Origin: Parcubacteria group bacterium GW2011_GWB1_42_6
GTDB taxonomy: Bacteria; Patescibacteriota; Minisyncoccia; Portnoybacterales; GWB1-42-6
Length of the DNA stretch: 27,528 bases
Assembly: GCA_000997475.1 (NCBI GenBank)
Contig: LCEC01000002.1
Coordinates: 1-27,528, forward strand
Direction of reading: 5' to 3'
Numbering within the stretch: position 1 is the first letter of the stretch; each line of letters opens with the position of its first letter. A program made the position numbers and the translations under genes. Below, piece after piece: positions 7,901-14,076 of this stretch. Under the pieces are notes generated by a model. It did no database searches. It saw only the letters and a program-made list of their open reading frames with translations, and had not been told where the DNA came from.

Positions 7901-8647
7901 ATAATTATCAGCCAAATGATGAGCCGGAATCCATTCGTTTTTTTTGTTTTGATATATCAAAACATAGCCCTCTCTGTTCAGACGATCCGTCTTTTCAGAA
8001 AATTTTTGATAAAGAGGCATCAAAGATTCGCCGGGTCGCAGCTGCTCCGCTTCCTTATAAGCGCCATCCCGCAACATGAATAAATGATTGGGCGTGCATT
8101 TTATTTTTTCTCCATTATCCAACTCAACTTTGATGATTTGAGCGTTTTTTCTGGTTAACCTGGGTTTTTTGATTTGGGCGATTGAAATAAGTCCCAAGCC
8201 ATTAACGGTGTAGGTATAATTATTTTTTCCTTCTTCGTGTTCTTTTATGAGCTCGCCAAAGCTCAAATCCCGCCCATCGGTCAATTTGACTTTCGTGTCT
8301 TTGGTAAAACAACCAAAGTTTCCTTGGCCTTGCACCAGAGGATATCTCATTGAAAAATCCTGCGCGAGCCTCACCATCGCGTCATAAACCGCCATATCGC
8401 CATGCGGATGGTATTTGCCCAAACAATCGCCCACCACAGTGGCCGATTTGCGAAACTTGGCGGTTGATTTCAATCCGGATTCCCACATCGTGTAAAGAAT
8501 GCGGCGATGCACCGGCTTCAAGCCGTCGCGCACATCGGGAAGAGCCCGGCCAACGATAACGGACATCGCGTAATCCAAATAGCAATTCTGCATTTCTTCG
8601 ATGATTTCCTGCTGCTTGATATTCTTTTTTTCGGGAATATTTTCCAT
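4985..8647 (-). CDS. gyrA: DNA gyrase subunit A precursor containing an in-frame intein
   Basis: This 1220-residue precursor is about 391 residues longer than a usual GyrA. The exteins (1-112 and 504-1220, 829 residues joined) form the type II topoisomerase breakage-reunion subunit, which with GyrB introduces negative supercoils. Seen: LPDVRDGLKPVHRR near the start, GKYHPHGD, the catalytic tyrosine in HRYTE (precursor residue 515, about 124 after splicing), and the beta-pinwheel C-terminal domain with the GyrA-box variant QKRGGKG, which separates it from ParC. The residue equivalent to E. coli Ser83 is Met (HGDMAVYD). The intein interrupts GQGNFG/SLDGD, so the gene yields active gyrase only after protein splicing. 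The ATG at 8647 gives a normal N-terminus. It follows a small membrane protein gene across a family B palindrome. Confidence 0.97.
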   Translation of the reverse strand: MENIPEKKNIKQQEIIEEMQNCYLDYAMSVIVGRALPDVRDGLKPVHRRILYTMWESGLKSTAKFRKSATVVGDCLGKYHPHGDMAVYDAMVRLAQDFSMRYPLVQGQGNFGCFTKDTKVKLTDGRDLSFGELIKEHEEGKNNYTYTVNGLGLISIAQIKKPRLTRKNAQIIKVELDNGEKIKCTPNHLFMLRDGAYKEAEQLRPGESLMPLYQKFSEKTDRLNREGYVLIYQNKKNEWIPAHHLADNYNLNIGKYKKSAGRVRHHADFDKLNNNPENIIRMQWGEHWKLHYQQATRLHQNGEYREKIARGRDAFWSDFGNKAAYSERLSKRNIQNWKDPEYRKKMSLFLSEINKRYILDHPEKREELGRQATETLIRLWQNPEYRASMREKIIKGNKNHVTNKTGKLKFLNICKEIVKRRTALSEVNYEKIRNEIYSYGAAPLWRNALDKYFQGNPDLVRQEISNNHKVVKIEKISEREDVYDLTIDGTHNFCLASGIFVHNSLDGDAAAAHRYTECRLTPIAEEMIQDIDKDTVAWTDNYDGSRQEPIVFPSKLPQLLLNGQMGIAVGMATSIPPHNLSELVDGINYLIENPKAPVEELLKFVKGPDFPTGGAIYDKQAILQAYSTGKGAIVNRATAEIIEEKKGSQQIIVTEIPFQVNKASLLETIADLVKDKRVEGIRDIRDESDKDGVRIVIDLKNDSYPQKILNQLYKLTDLQKSFHLNLLALVEGLQPQVLSLKGILEHYIEHRYNVVTRRSQFDLARAKERAHILDGLKEALDHIDAVIATIRKSADKEEAHIALCKKFKFTDAQASAILEMRLQTLAGLERKKIEDELAEKNKIIAELEVLLKSPKKILGVIKDELAYLKDKYGDERRTRVYASPVGEFKEEDLVAQEECMITLTQGGYVKRINPKNYRAQKRGGKGITGITTREEDSVDDMFCVNTHDNLLFFTTTGRVFQTKAYEIPEASRVARGQALVNFLQLGPNEHVSSLVALKENIKNRKKGGPVAAGSAGDENYLIMATKGGIIKKSPAEEFSNVRRSGLIAMNLTKGDELLWAKSTTGSDELMLVSAKGQSIRFKEKDVRPMGRTAAGVHAIKLKNGDEVISMDVIRSGKTGEKPMVLVVTENGFGKRTDLKQFKSQRRSGSGIKAAHVTPKTGQIVSARILNGTEQDLIAISEKGQVIRTTLGSVSVLGRSTQGVRIMKMEAGDKVASIACI
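7139..8311 (-). other. GyrA intein with HNH-type homing endonuclease region
   Basis: Precursor residues 113-503 (391 residues). Splicing signals seen: Cys1 in CFTKDTKVKL, block B TPNH (185-188), block F VYDLTIDGTHNF, and the C-terminal FVHN followed by Ser as first C-extein residue. The central part lacks LAGLIDADG motifs and instead has an HNH-like segment (about 263-291: VRHHADFD, NNNPENI, GEHWKLH). After it come two copies of a WxxPEYRxxM motif (WKDPEYRKKM, WQNPEYRASM) that resemble the NUMOD-type DNA-binding repeats of mobile endonucleases. All expected splice residues are present, so splicing is probably functional; endonuclease activity is inferred. The site is 11 residues before the catalytic Tyr, whereas the mycobacterial GyrA intein inserts directly after that Tyr. 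Confidence 0.93.
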
Positions 8648-8655
8648 AAATTATA

Positions 8656-8739
8656 ACCCTAAGGAATTACGAATCTTTACGGATGATACGGATAGAATTA
8701 AATCCGTAATATCCGTATTTATCTGTAATTCCGTAGGAT
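8656..8739. repeat. Family B palindromic element
   Basis: ACCCTAAGGAATTACGAAT and ATCTGTAATTCCGTAGGAT form the outer arms; the inner ACGGATGATACGGAT pairs with ATCCGTAATATCCGT, so nearly the whole 84 nt folds back. It fills the gap upstream of gyrA and ends 2 nt before the neighbouring gene's stop. Confidence 0.9.
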
Positions 8740-8740
8740 T

Positions 8741-9103
8741 CTATTCTACCGGCAATTTCTCCTGCGGCGGCGCCGAGACACTCGGCCGCAACGACGGAAT
8801 CGCGCTTTGGCCGGGCGAGATTTTAATTTCGTTTTCGCCGGAATTCAAAATATTGCTGATGCCGGCCCCCAAACTTTGCCAGAGAGTGGGCAAATCTTTT
8901 TTCAACCCCTTTACTCCCTGAACTATCTGGCTGCCGCTTTTATCTATTTCCTTGCCCTTTTCGGAAGCCGATCTGATTGTTTTATCAAGCGAAAAAACCC
9001 AAATACCCACGATCATGATCATGCACAAAGAAATACTCGCGACCAAAATAATCTTTCTTTCCGATTCCGGCTTTTGGCGAAGATTTTGTATAAAATCAGA
9101 CAA
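8741..9103 (-). CDS. Hypothetical single-pass membrane protein
   Basis: A 120-residue protein with a short basic cytoplasmic N-terminus, one membrane helix (about residues 18-40, IILVASISLCMIMIVGIWVF), an amphipathic region, and a Pro/Ser-rich tail (PGQSAIPSLRPSVSAPPQE). The start is a TTG at 9103; no in-frame ATG or GTG lies between it and the upstream palindrome. Flanked on both sides by family B repeats and in the same orientation as gyrA and the MBL hydrolase. No family recognised. The layout suits a small envelope protein. Confidence 0.65.
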   Translation of the reverse strand: MSDFIQNLRQKPESERKIILVASISLCMIMIVGIWVFSLDKTIRSASEKGKEIDKSGSQIVQGVKGLKKDLPTLWQSLGAGISNILNSGENEIKISPGQSAIPSLRPSVSAPPQEKLPVE

Positions 9104-9106
9104 ATT

Positions 9107-9212
9107 ATTATGCGGAATATGCGAACCTTATGCCGACTTTGCGAAAATGCGAACAAATGAATTTATTCCGCATTTCCGTAGGTCTGCATAATTTCCGTAG
9201 TTCCGCATCATG
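9107..9212. repeat. Degenerate family B palindromic element
   Basis: ATGCGGAA near 9110 pairs with TTCCGCAT near 9201, with further GCGAA / TTCCG words between. It is less regular than the other family B copies and fills the gap between two minus-strand genes. Confidence 0.6.
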
Positions 9213-9213
9213 C

Positions 9214-9852
9214 TTACACTTTCATTACCACCACTTCCGTGTCTTCCTGCGGCAGATCTTTTTTTTTCAAAGTCAATTTTTCTTGGGGTTCCTTTTTAGC
9301 CGCGCCGATTTCTTTCAAAAAATCCTCAACCGGCGCCAAATTTCCCGCCAACCCCGGAATTTTGTAATGCATCGGAATGACAATCCGCGGATCTATCTGA
9401 TTGATAATTTCTGTCGCTTCCTCCGCGTCAATCGTTTTTTCTCCGCCAACGGGAATCATCAAAATATCAACATCGCCTATTTTTTCCACTTCCTCATCGG
9501 CAAGTTTTTTCTCGCCCAAATCTCCCAGATGGCAAATATTGATTCCTTCAACCTCAAACGTATATATGGCATTAACTCCCCTTTCTTTTCCTTCTTTGCT
9601 GTCGTGATAAGAGAAAATTCCATTGATGCCAATGCCTCTGGTTTCGTATTCTCCCGGCCCATTGATTAATAAAGGCTCGCCAGTAATTGATTCGACATTG
9701 TTATGCCCCGAGTGGGCGTGAGAAACCGTAACAATATGAGCCTGGCCGCGAGGCGGATTCAAGCCGATGGATTTGTCAAAAGGATCGGTGATGATAACCG
9801 TATCGCCGCTTTGAATTTTGAAGCACGAATAACCGTACCAAGTGATAACCAT
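9214..9852 (-). CDS. MBL-fold metal-dependent hydrolase (UlaG/UPF0173-like)
   Basis: A 212-residue protein starting MVITWYGYSCFKI, the usual opening of the small Lactamase_B_3/UlaG-like branch of the metallo-beta-lactamase fold. Metal-site elements seen: the HxHxxH motif as SHAHSGHNN, the aspartate of CHLGDLG, and the histidine of IVIPMHYK; GPGEYE matches the conserved strand-turn. The motif usually reads HxHxDH and here Asp is Gly, so one metal site may be altered. The frame continues upstream to a TTG at 9927, but that extension lies inside a leader hairpin, so ATG 9852 is preferred. A sigma-70-like promoter (9989-10017) gives a leader of about 130 nt. Substrate unknown. Confidence 0.85.
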   Translation of the reverse strand: MVITWYGYSCFKIQSGDTVIITDPFDKSIGLNPPRGQAHIVTVSHAHSGHNNVESITGEPLLINGPGEYETRGIGINGIFSYHDSKEGKERGVNAIYTFEVEGINICHLGDLGEKKLADEEVEKIGDVDILMIPVGGEKTIDAEEATEIINQIDPRIVIPMHYKIPGLAGNLAPVEDFLKEIGAAKKEPQEKLTLKKKDLPQEDTEVVVMKV

Positions 9853-9869
9853 CGTTCTAAAAGCCGAGA

Positions 9870-9963
9870 GAGCGGACAGGAGTTGAATTTTCTTCTGCGG
9901 AACTCGCCCCGCAGCTGCGGGGCTCAAACAGTCCTCGTGCGAAAATTCAATTCCTGTCCGCTC
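9870..9963 (-). promoter_or_regulatory. Long hairpin in the 5' leader of the MBL hydrolase gene
   Basis: Arms at 9870-9892 and 9941-9963 are inverted copies matching at 22 of 23 positions (they begin GAGCGGACAGG and end CCTGTCCGCTC). The 48-nt loop contains the perfect palindrome CCCCGCAGCTGCGGGG (9907-9922). The whole lies between the predicted promoter and the start codon, so it would be transcribed. It may be a regulatory leader or an inserted repeat; it resembles none of the families A-D. Confidence 0.75.
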
Positions 9964-9988
9964 GACTAATTTATATTTTTACCCTTCC

Positions 9989-10017
9989 ATTTTATCATAA
10001 AAATTCTCTTCTGCCAA
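9989..10017 (-). promoter_or_regulatory. Sigma-70-like promoter for the MBL hydrolase gene
   Basis: On the minus strand TTGGCA is separated by 17 nt from TAAAAT. Transcription would start near 9982 and read through the leader hairpin. Confidence 0.65.
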
Positions 10018-10020
10018 CTC

Positions 10021-10107
10021 CCCTGCGGATTTACGGATCCATACCGATTCTACGGATAAATTCAATTTGAATCCGTAATATCCGTACCAATCCGTAATTC
10101 CGCAGGG
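10021..10107. repeat. Family B palindromic element between divergent promoters
   Basis: CCCTGCGGATTTACGGAT and ATCCGTAATTCCGCAGGG are inverted copies matching at 17 of 18 positions, with further TACGGAT / ATCCGTA pairs inside. It begins 4 nt from the -35 of the leftward promoter and ends 10 nt before the -35 of rpsA. Confidence 0.9.
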
Positions 10108-10116
10108 TGCCGTTGC

Positions 10117-10145
10117 TTGCCAAATCGCGTCTTTTGAATTATACT
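10117..10145 (+). promoter_or_regulatory. Sigma-70-like promoter for rpsA
   Basis: TTGCCA, a 17-nt spacer and TATACT. The leader would be about 100 nt and contains a small CGGAA...TTCCG hairpin near 10221-10237. A second TATAAT (10240-10245) lies exactly 7 nt before the ATG and could drive a leaderless transcript, but it has no -35 partner. Confidence 0.6.
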
Positions 10146-10252
10146 AAAATATACCAAACGGCGGAATCCGAGCCCCGAAAGCAACCCAAAATTAATAATT
10201 AAAAAGCTTTTGGAAAAAGCCGGAAAAAATTCTTCCGTTTATAATAATTAAT

Positions 10253-11362
10253 ATGCCAGTAAAAAACGAAACTGATAAAAAATCATTGATGGCCGGGCTC
10301 TTGGCCCAGGCGCCAAAGCTTTCCAAGCCCGGAGATATCATCCAGGGCAAAATTCTTGAAGTCGGCAAAAACACGGTTTTTATTGATCTGGGCAGCTTGG
10401 GCACCGGCGTGCTTTTGGGAAGAGAAGTGAAAGAAAACAGAAATCTCGTCAAAAGCCTTAAAAAAGGAGATGAGATTTCGGCTATGGTCATCGAGGACGA
10501 AAACGAAAAAGGATTCGTTGAACTTTCGTTGCAAGCCGCCCATCGAGAACAAGCATGGGATACTTTAAAACAATTATTGGAAAGCCATCAGACGGTAAAG
10601 GCAAAGATTGTCTCGGCCAACCGAGGCGGTCTTATGGCGGATATCAAAGGAACCGTGGGATTTTTGCCTGTTTCGCAGCTCAATTACGAACACTATCCCC
10701 GAGTGGAAGACGGCGATAAAAGCAAGATACTTCAGGAGCTTAACAAATTCGTAAACAAAGAATTGGATGTCAGAGTCATTGACGCCGATCAAAGCCAGCA
10801 AAAATTGATCGTTTCCGAAAAAGCGGTGGATGAAGAAAAAGTCCGCCAAGCTCTTTCCAAATTCCAAATCGGCGATTTGGTTGAAGGAATGATTTCGGGC
10901 GTGGTTGATTTTGGCGCTTTTGTCCGCTTCCCGATGCGGGAAAACGAAAACCCGAACGCCGAGATGATGGAAGGACTGATCCATATTTCCGAAATTGATT
11001 GGCAGCTGATTGAAGATCCGCGCCAAATTTTGAAAGTCGGCCAAAAAGTGGCCGCTAAAATCATAGGCATTGAAGGAGACAGACTTTCTCTGTCGCTAAA
11101 AGCCCTCAAAAAAGATCCTTGGCTGGAAATCGGCGAAAAATACCAAAAAGATCAAGTTATTGAAGGAGAAGTCACCAGAATCAACCCATTCGGCGCTTTT
11201 GTCCAATTGGACAAAGATATCCACGGTCTGGTCCATGTTTCCGATTTCGCTTCTTTGGAAGCTATGTCAAAGGAATTGGAAGCCAAGAAAAAATACCGGT
11301 TTAAAATTCTTTCCATCGAACCTCGCGTCCATAAATTGGCGCTGTCGCTGGTCAGAGAATAA
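10253..11362 (+). CDS. rpsA: 30S ribosomal protein S1 (four S1 domains)
   Basis: A 369-residue protein made of four OB-fold S1 RNA-binding repeats: about 26-92 (GDIIQGKILEVGKNTVFIDL), 110-185 (VKAKIVSANRGGLMADI), 200-285 (GDLVEGMISGVVDFGAFVRF) and 300-367 (VIEGEVTRINPFGAFVQL). S1 helps unstructured mRNAs bind the small subunit, which fits a genome where many genes lack Shine-Dalgarno sites. Domains 3 and 4 carry the best FGAFV signatures. Length is typical of short bacterial S1 proteins, below the six domains of E. coli. ATG 10253 has no visible ribosome site. Followed by a family B palindrome and then ftsH in the same direction. Confidence 0.93.
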   Translation: MPVKNETDKKSLMAGLLAQAPKLSKPGDIIQGKILEVGKNTVFIDLGSLGTGVLLGREVKENRNLVKSLKKGDEISAMVIEDENEKGFVELSLQAAHREQAWDTLKQLLESHQTVKAKIVSANRGGLMADIKGTVGFLPVSQLNYEHYPRVEDGDKSKILQELNKFVNKELDVRVIDADQSQQKLIVSEKAVDEEKVRQALSKFQIGDLVEGMISGVVDFGAFVRFPMRENENPNAEMMEGLIHISEIDWQLIEDPRQILKVGQKVAAKIIGIEGDRLSLSLKALKKDPWLEIGEKYQKDQVIEGEVTRINPFGAFVQLDKDIHGLVHVSDFASLEAMSKELEAKKKYRFKILSIEPRVHKLALSLVRE

Positions 11363-11373
11363 AACTTCTTTTC

Positions 11374-11458
11374 CCCTACGAAACTACGAAAATTCTACGA
11401 AATTACGAAAGAAACGCATTCATTCGTATTTTCGTAATAAATTCGTAATTTCGCAGGG
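11374..11458. repeat. Family B palindromic element (TACGAA variant)
   Basis: The left arm CCCTACGAAACTACGAAA pairs with the right arm ATTCGTAATTTCGCAGGG, with TTACGAAA / TTTCGTAA inside. The right end (GCAGGGAAACC) also supplies the only AGGG-like ribosome site for ftsH, whose ATG is 5 nt further on. Confidence 0.85.
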
Positions 11459-11463
11459 AAACC

Positions 11464-13293
11464 ATGAAATCTCTTCTCAAAAATCTCTTCATCATCATTG
11501 TAATCTTTCTGGCCATTTCCAGCCTTTTTTCTTTTTTCTCAAATTCGAGCAAAGATGAAATAAAAAAAATCACGTTAACGGAACTCGCCCGACAAATCAA
11601 TGAGGAAAAAGTGGAAAAAATCACAGTAAAAGGTCAGGAATTAGAAATCACTCTTAAGGATAAAAACCAAGAAACTTCAACCAAAGAAGCCGAATCCGGC
11701 TTGACTGAATCTTTGAGAAACTACGGCGTTGATTCTCAAAAACTCCAGCAAGTGCAATTGGAAGTTTCGGATTCGGGCAATAGCGGTTGGAGATTTTGGC
11801 TTATCAATGTAATCCTTCCTTTTATTCTGCCTCTCTTGCTCATCGGCGGGTTCTTGTGGTTTATGATGAGCCAAGCGAAACAAGGCGCCGGCCAAGCTTT
11901 CGGTTTTACCAAATCTTTGGCCAGACTCGTGAACCCGGGAGAAAAGAAGTCCCAGCAAACATCCTTCAAAGATGTCGCCGGACTCAAAGAAACAAAAGAA
12001 GAGTTGATGGAAGTTGTTGAATTCCTGCGCACTCCCAAAAAATTCATTGATATCGGAGCCAAGATCCCCAAAGGCGTTTTACTAATCGGGCCTCCGGGCT
12101 GCGGCAAAACATTATTGGCCCGCGCGGTTTCGGGAGAAGCCGGCGTTCCCTTCTTCCATATTTCCGGATCTGAATTCGTGGAATTATTCGTGGGCGTGGG
12201 CAGCGCGCGAGTGCGCGATCTTTTCCAAACCGCCAAAAAGAGCAGCCCCTGCATTATTTTCATCGATGAACTCGATGCCATCGGAAGGCATCGGGGCGCG
12301 GGAGTCGGCGGAGGACACGACGAAAGAGAACAAACATTAAACCAAATCTTGGTTGAGATGGATGGTTTTGAACCCAATAACGGCGTTGTGCTTTTGGCCG
12401 CCACTAACCGCCCCGATATTCTTGACCCGGCGCTTCTGCGGCCGGGAAGATTTGATCGCCGAGTCATTTTGAATTTGCCTGATATCAACGACCGCGAAGA
12501 CATACTCGAAATTCACGCCAAAAACAAACCTTTGGCCAAAGAAGTTAACTTGCGCCAGATCGCCGAGCGCACGCCGGGATTTTCCGGAGCCGATTTGGCC
12601 AATTTAATGAACGAGGCCGCGATCCTCACCGCCCGCGAGAATAAAACCGAAGTCAATATGATCGAGCTCACTTCCTCAATTGAAAAAGTGATGCTGGGCC
12701 CCGAAAGAAAAAGCCATGTGCTTTCCGAAAAGGAAAAGAAAATCGCGGCCTACCACGAAGCCGGCCACGCTTTAGTCGCCGCTTCCCTGCCCAATATGGA
12801 TCCTGTGCGCAAAATTTCCATCATCAGCCGAGGACAAGCCGCCGGCTATACTTTAAAGCTTCCCACCGAAGATAAACATTTTCACAATCGCACCGAATTT
12901 ATCGAGGAACTGGCCGTGTTGCTCGCCGGCCAAGCCGCCGAAAAATTGGTTTTCAATGAAATCACCACCGGCGCTTCCAGCGACTTGGAAAAAGTCACGG
13001 ATCTGGCCCATCGCATTGTTACGAGATTTGGCATGTCCGAAAAACTCGGCCCGCGCACTTTCGGCGAAACCGAAGATTTGATATTCTTAGGCAAGGAGAT
13101 CACCACCGAAAAAAATTATTCCGAAAAAACAGCAGTGGATATAGACGAAGAAGTTTCTATTCTCGTGAAAGGAGCTTTGGCGACCGCCCAGCAAATCCTT
13201 TCGCAAAAACGTCCGCTTCTTGAAAAGATCGCCTCGCGCTTGATCGAAAAAGAAACGATTGAAAAGGAAGAATTTGAGGAGTTGATAAAATAA
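11464..13293 (+). CDS. ftsH: ATP-dependent zinc metalloprotease FtsH
   Basis: A 609-residue membrane-anchored AAA+ protease for quality control of membrane and short-lived cytoplasmic proteins. Seen in order: first membrane helix (about 8-25), periplasmic FtsH-extracellular domain, second helix (about 112-133), Walker A GPPGCGKT (209-216; Cys where Thr is usual), Walker B IIFIDELDAIG (264-274), pore/SRH elements including TNRPDILDPALLRPGRFDR, and the protease site HEAGH (431-435) with the third zinc ligand Asp of SSDLEK (about 506). Full length and intact. The ATG at 11464 is preceded by AGGG contributed by a palindromic repeat, which probably sets or weakens its translation. It follows rpsA and may be read from the same promoter. 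Confidence 0.97.
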   Translation: MKSLLKNLFIIIVIFLAISSLFSFFSNSSKDEIKKITLTELARQINEEKVEKITVKGQELEITLKDKNQETSTKEAESGLTESLRNYGVDSQKLQQVQLEVSDSGNSGWRFWLINVILPFILPLLLIGGFLWFMMSQAKQGAGQAFGFTKSLARLVNPGEKKSQQTSFKDVAGLKETKEELMEVVEFLRTPKKFIDIGAKIPKGVLLIGPPGCGKTLLARAVSGEAGVPFFHISGSEFVELFVGVGSARVRDLFQTAKKSSPCIIFIDELDAIGRHRGAGVGGGHDEREQTLNQILVEMDGFEPNNGVVLLAATNRPDILDPALLRPGRFDRRVILNLPDINDREDILEIHAKNKPLAKEVNLRQIAERTPGFSGADLANLMNEAAILTARENKTEVNMIELTSSIEKVMLGPERKSHVLSEKEKKIAAYHEAGHALVAASLPNMDPVRKISIISRGQAAGYTLKLPTEDKHFHNRTEFIEELAVLLAGQAAEKLVFNEITTGASSDLEKVTDLAHRIVTRFGMSEKLGPRTFGETEDLIFLGKEITTEKNYSEKTAVDIDEEVSILVKGALATAQQILSQKRPLLEKIASRLIEKETIEKEEFEELIK

Positions 13294-13344
13294 TAATAGG
13301 TGATAGCAGCTATCCACTGTTGGTTTTTATTCTTTGCAAAATTG

Positions 13345-13353
13345 TGGTATAAT
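13345..13353 (+). promoter_or_regulatory. Extended -10 promoter upstream of the HTH/LAGLIDADG-like gene
   Basis: TGGTATAAT matches the extended -10 consensus TGnTATAAT; there is no strong -35 at the right distance. Transcription would start near 13360 and could continue into the tRNA genes. Confidence 0.55.
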
Positions 13354-13401
13354 TGAACTATAGAATAAGTGTTTCAAATTAGTATATTCATTAGTCCAAT
13401 T

Positions 13402-14076
13402 ATGGCTAGATTTAAAGATAAGCAAAAAGCCCTGGAACTTCGCGAACAAGGCCAAAGTTACAGTCAAATAAAAAAAGTTTTAAAAGTCAGCAAAGGCACC
13501 TTAAGCAGCTGGCTGAAAGATCATCCTTTATCCAGAGAGCGCATCAAACAACTTCGAGATTGGAATGAGCAAAGAATTGAGAAATTCCGCCGGACAATGA
13601 AAGAGAAAAGACAAAAGAGACTGGATCTAGTTTATAAAGAACAAAAGAAATTCTTGCTCCCCATTAAAAATCGAGAACTATTCTTAATTGGCCTTGGTCT
13701 CTATTGGGGAGAAGGATCAAAATACCGAATGGATAATATCTCCCTCTCCAACACAAATCCTGATATTATCAAATTTTACACACACTGGTTGATTGATTGC
13801 CTGGGAATTTCAAAAGAAAAAATGAGAATCTCACTGCACTTATATAAGGATATGGATTCCAAAAAAGAAATTTCATATTGGTCCAATGCTTTGAAAATTC
13901 CGAAGTCCAATTTTTGTAAACCATACATTAAAAAAACATCGAGTGAATTTATAAATCACAAAGGAACATTCGGACACGGAACCTGCAATTTAAGAATCGG
14001 CAATTCCAGACTCTCGGAAAGAATATTCATGGATTTACAAATAATTGCGAATGAATATGGTTGTAAGCGTGCGTAG
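13402..14076 (+). CDS. HTH protein with LAGLIDADG-like domain, overlapping tRNA-Ile
   Basis: A 224-residue protein. N-terminus (about 5-42) is a helix-turn-helix of the resolvase/transposase kind (ALELREQGQSYSQIKKVLKV then SKGTLSSWLKDHPLS), followed by a basic helical linker and a C-terminal domain beginning LFLIGLGLYWGEGSKYR, where GLYWGEGS resembles a LAGLIDADG helix. Single-motif proteins of this class usually dimerise; a DNA-binding or homing role is inferred, not shown. The ATG at 13402 is preferred; a GTG at 13369 would add 11 residues (FQISIFISPI). Its last codons and stop (14074-14076) lie within the first 10 nt of the tRNA-Ile gene, so its mRNA and the tRNA share sequence. Function could equally be regulatory. 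Confidence 0.75.
   Translation: MARFKDKQKALELREQGQSYSQIKKVLKVSKGTLSSWLKDHPLSRERIKQLRDWNEQRIEKFRRTMKEKRQKRLDLVYKEQKKFLLPIKNRELFLIGLGLYWGEGSKYRMDNISLSNTNPDIIKFYTHWLIDCLGISKEKMRISLHLYKDMDSKKEISYWSNALKIPKSNFCKPYIKKTSSEFINHKGTFGHGTCNLRIGNSRLSERIFMDLQIIANEYGCKRA

Noticed and set aside
7139..8311. Possibility that the gyrA insert is a frameshifted or chimeric assembly
   Set aside because: The frame is continuous and both junctions have exact intein splice residues (Cys1; HN/Ser).
4985..8647. Replication origin near gyrA
   Set aside because: No dnaA, dnaN or cluster of TTATCCACA-type boxes is visible in the window.
9853..9927. 25-residue N-terminal extension of the MBL hydrolase
   Set aside because: It would be encoded by the leader hairpin from a TTG; the family begins with the strand MVITWYGYSCF.
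4890..11460. CRISPR array suggested by recurring TACGGA-rich blocks
   Set aside because: The blocks are thousands of bases apart, are inverted repeats, and have no regular spacer pattern or cas genes.
11736..12503. 255-codon minus-strand frame opposite ftsH
   Set aside because: It lies opposite the AAA+ domain of an intact FtsH; Ser/Pro-rich shadow translation.
13294..13340. Possible terminator after ftsH (GATAG-CAG-CTATC)
   Set aside because: The stem is only 5 bp and the T-run is some distance away; too weak to call.
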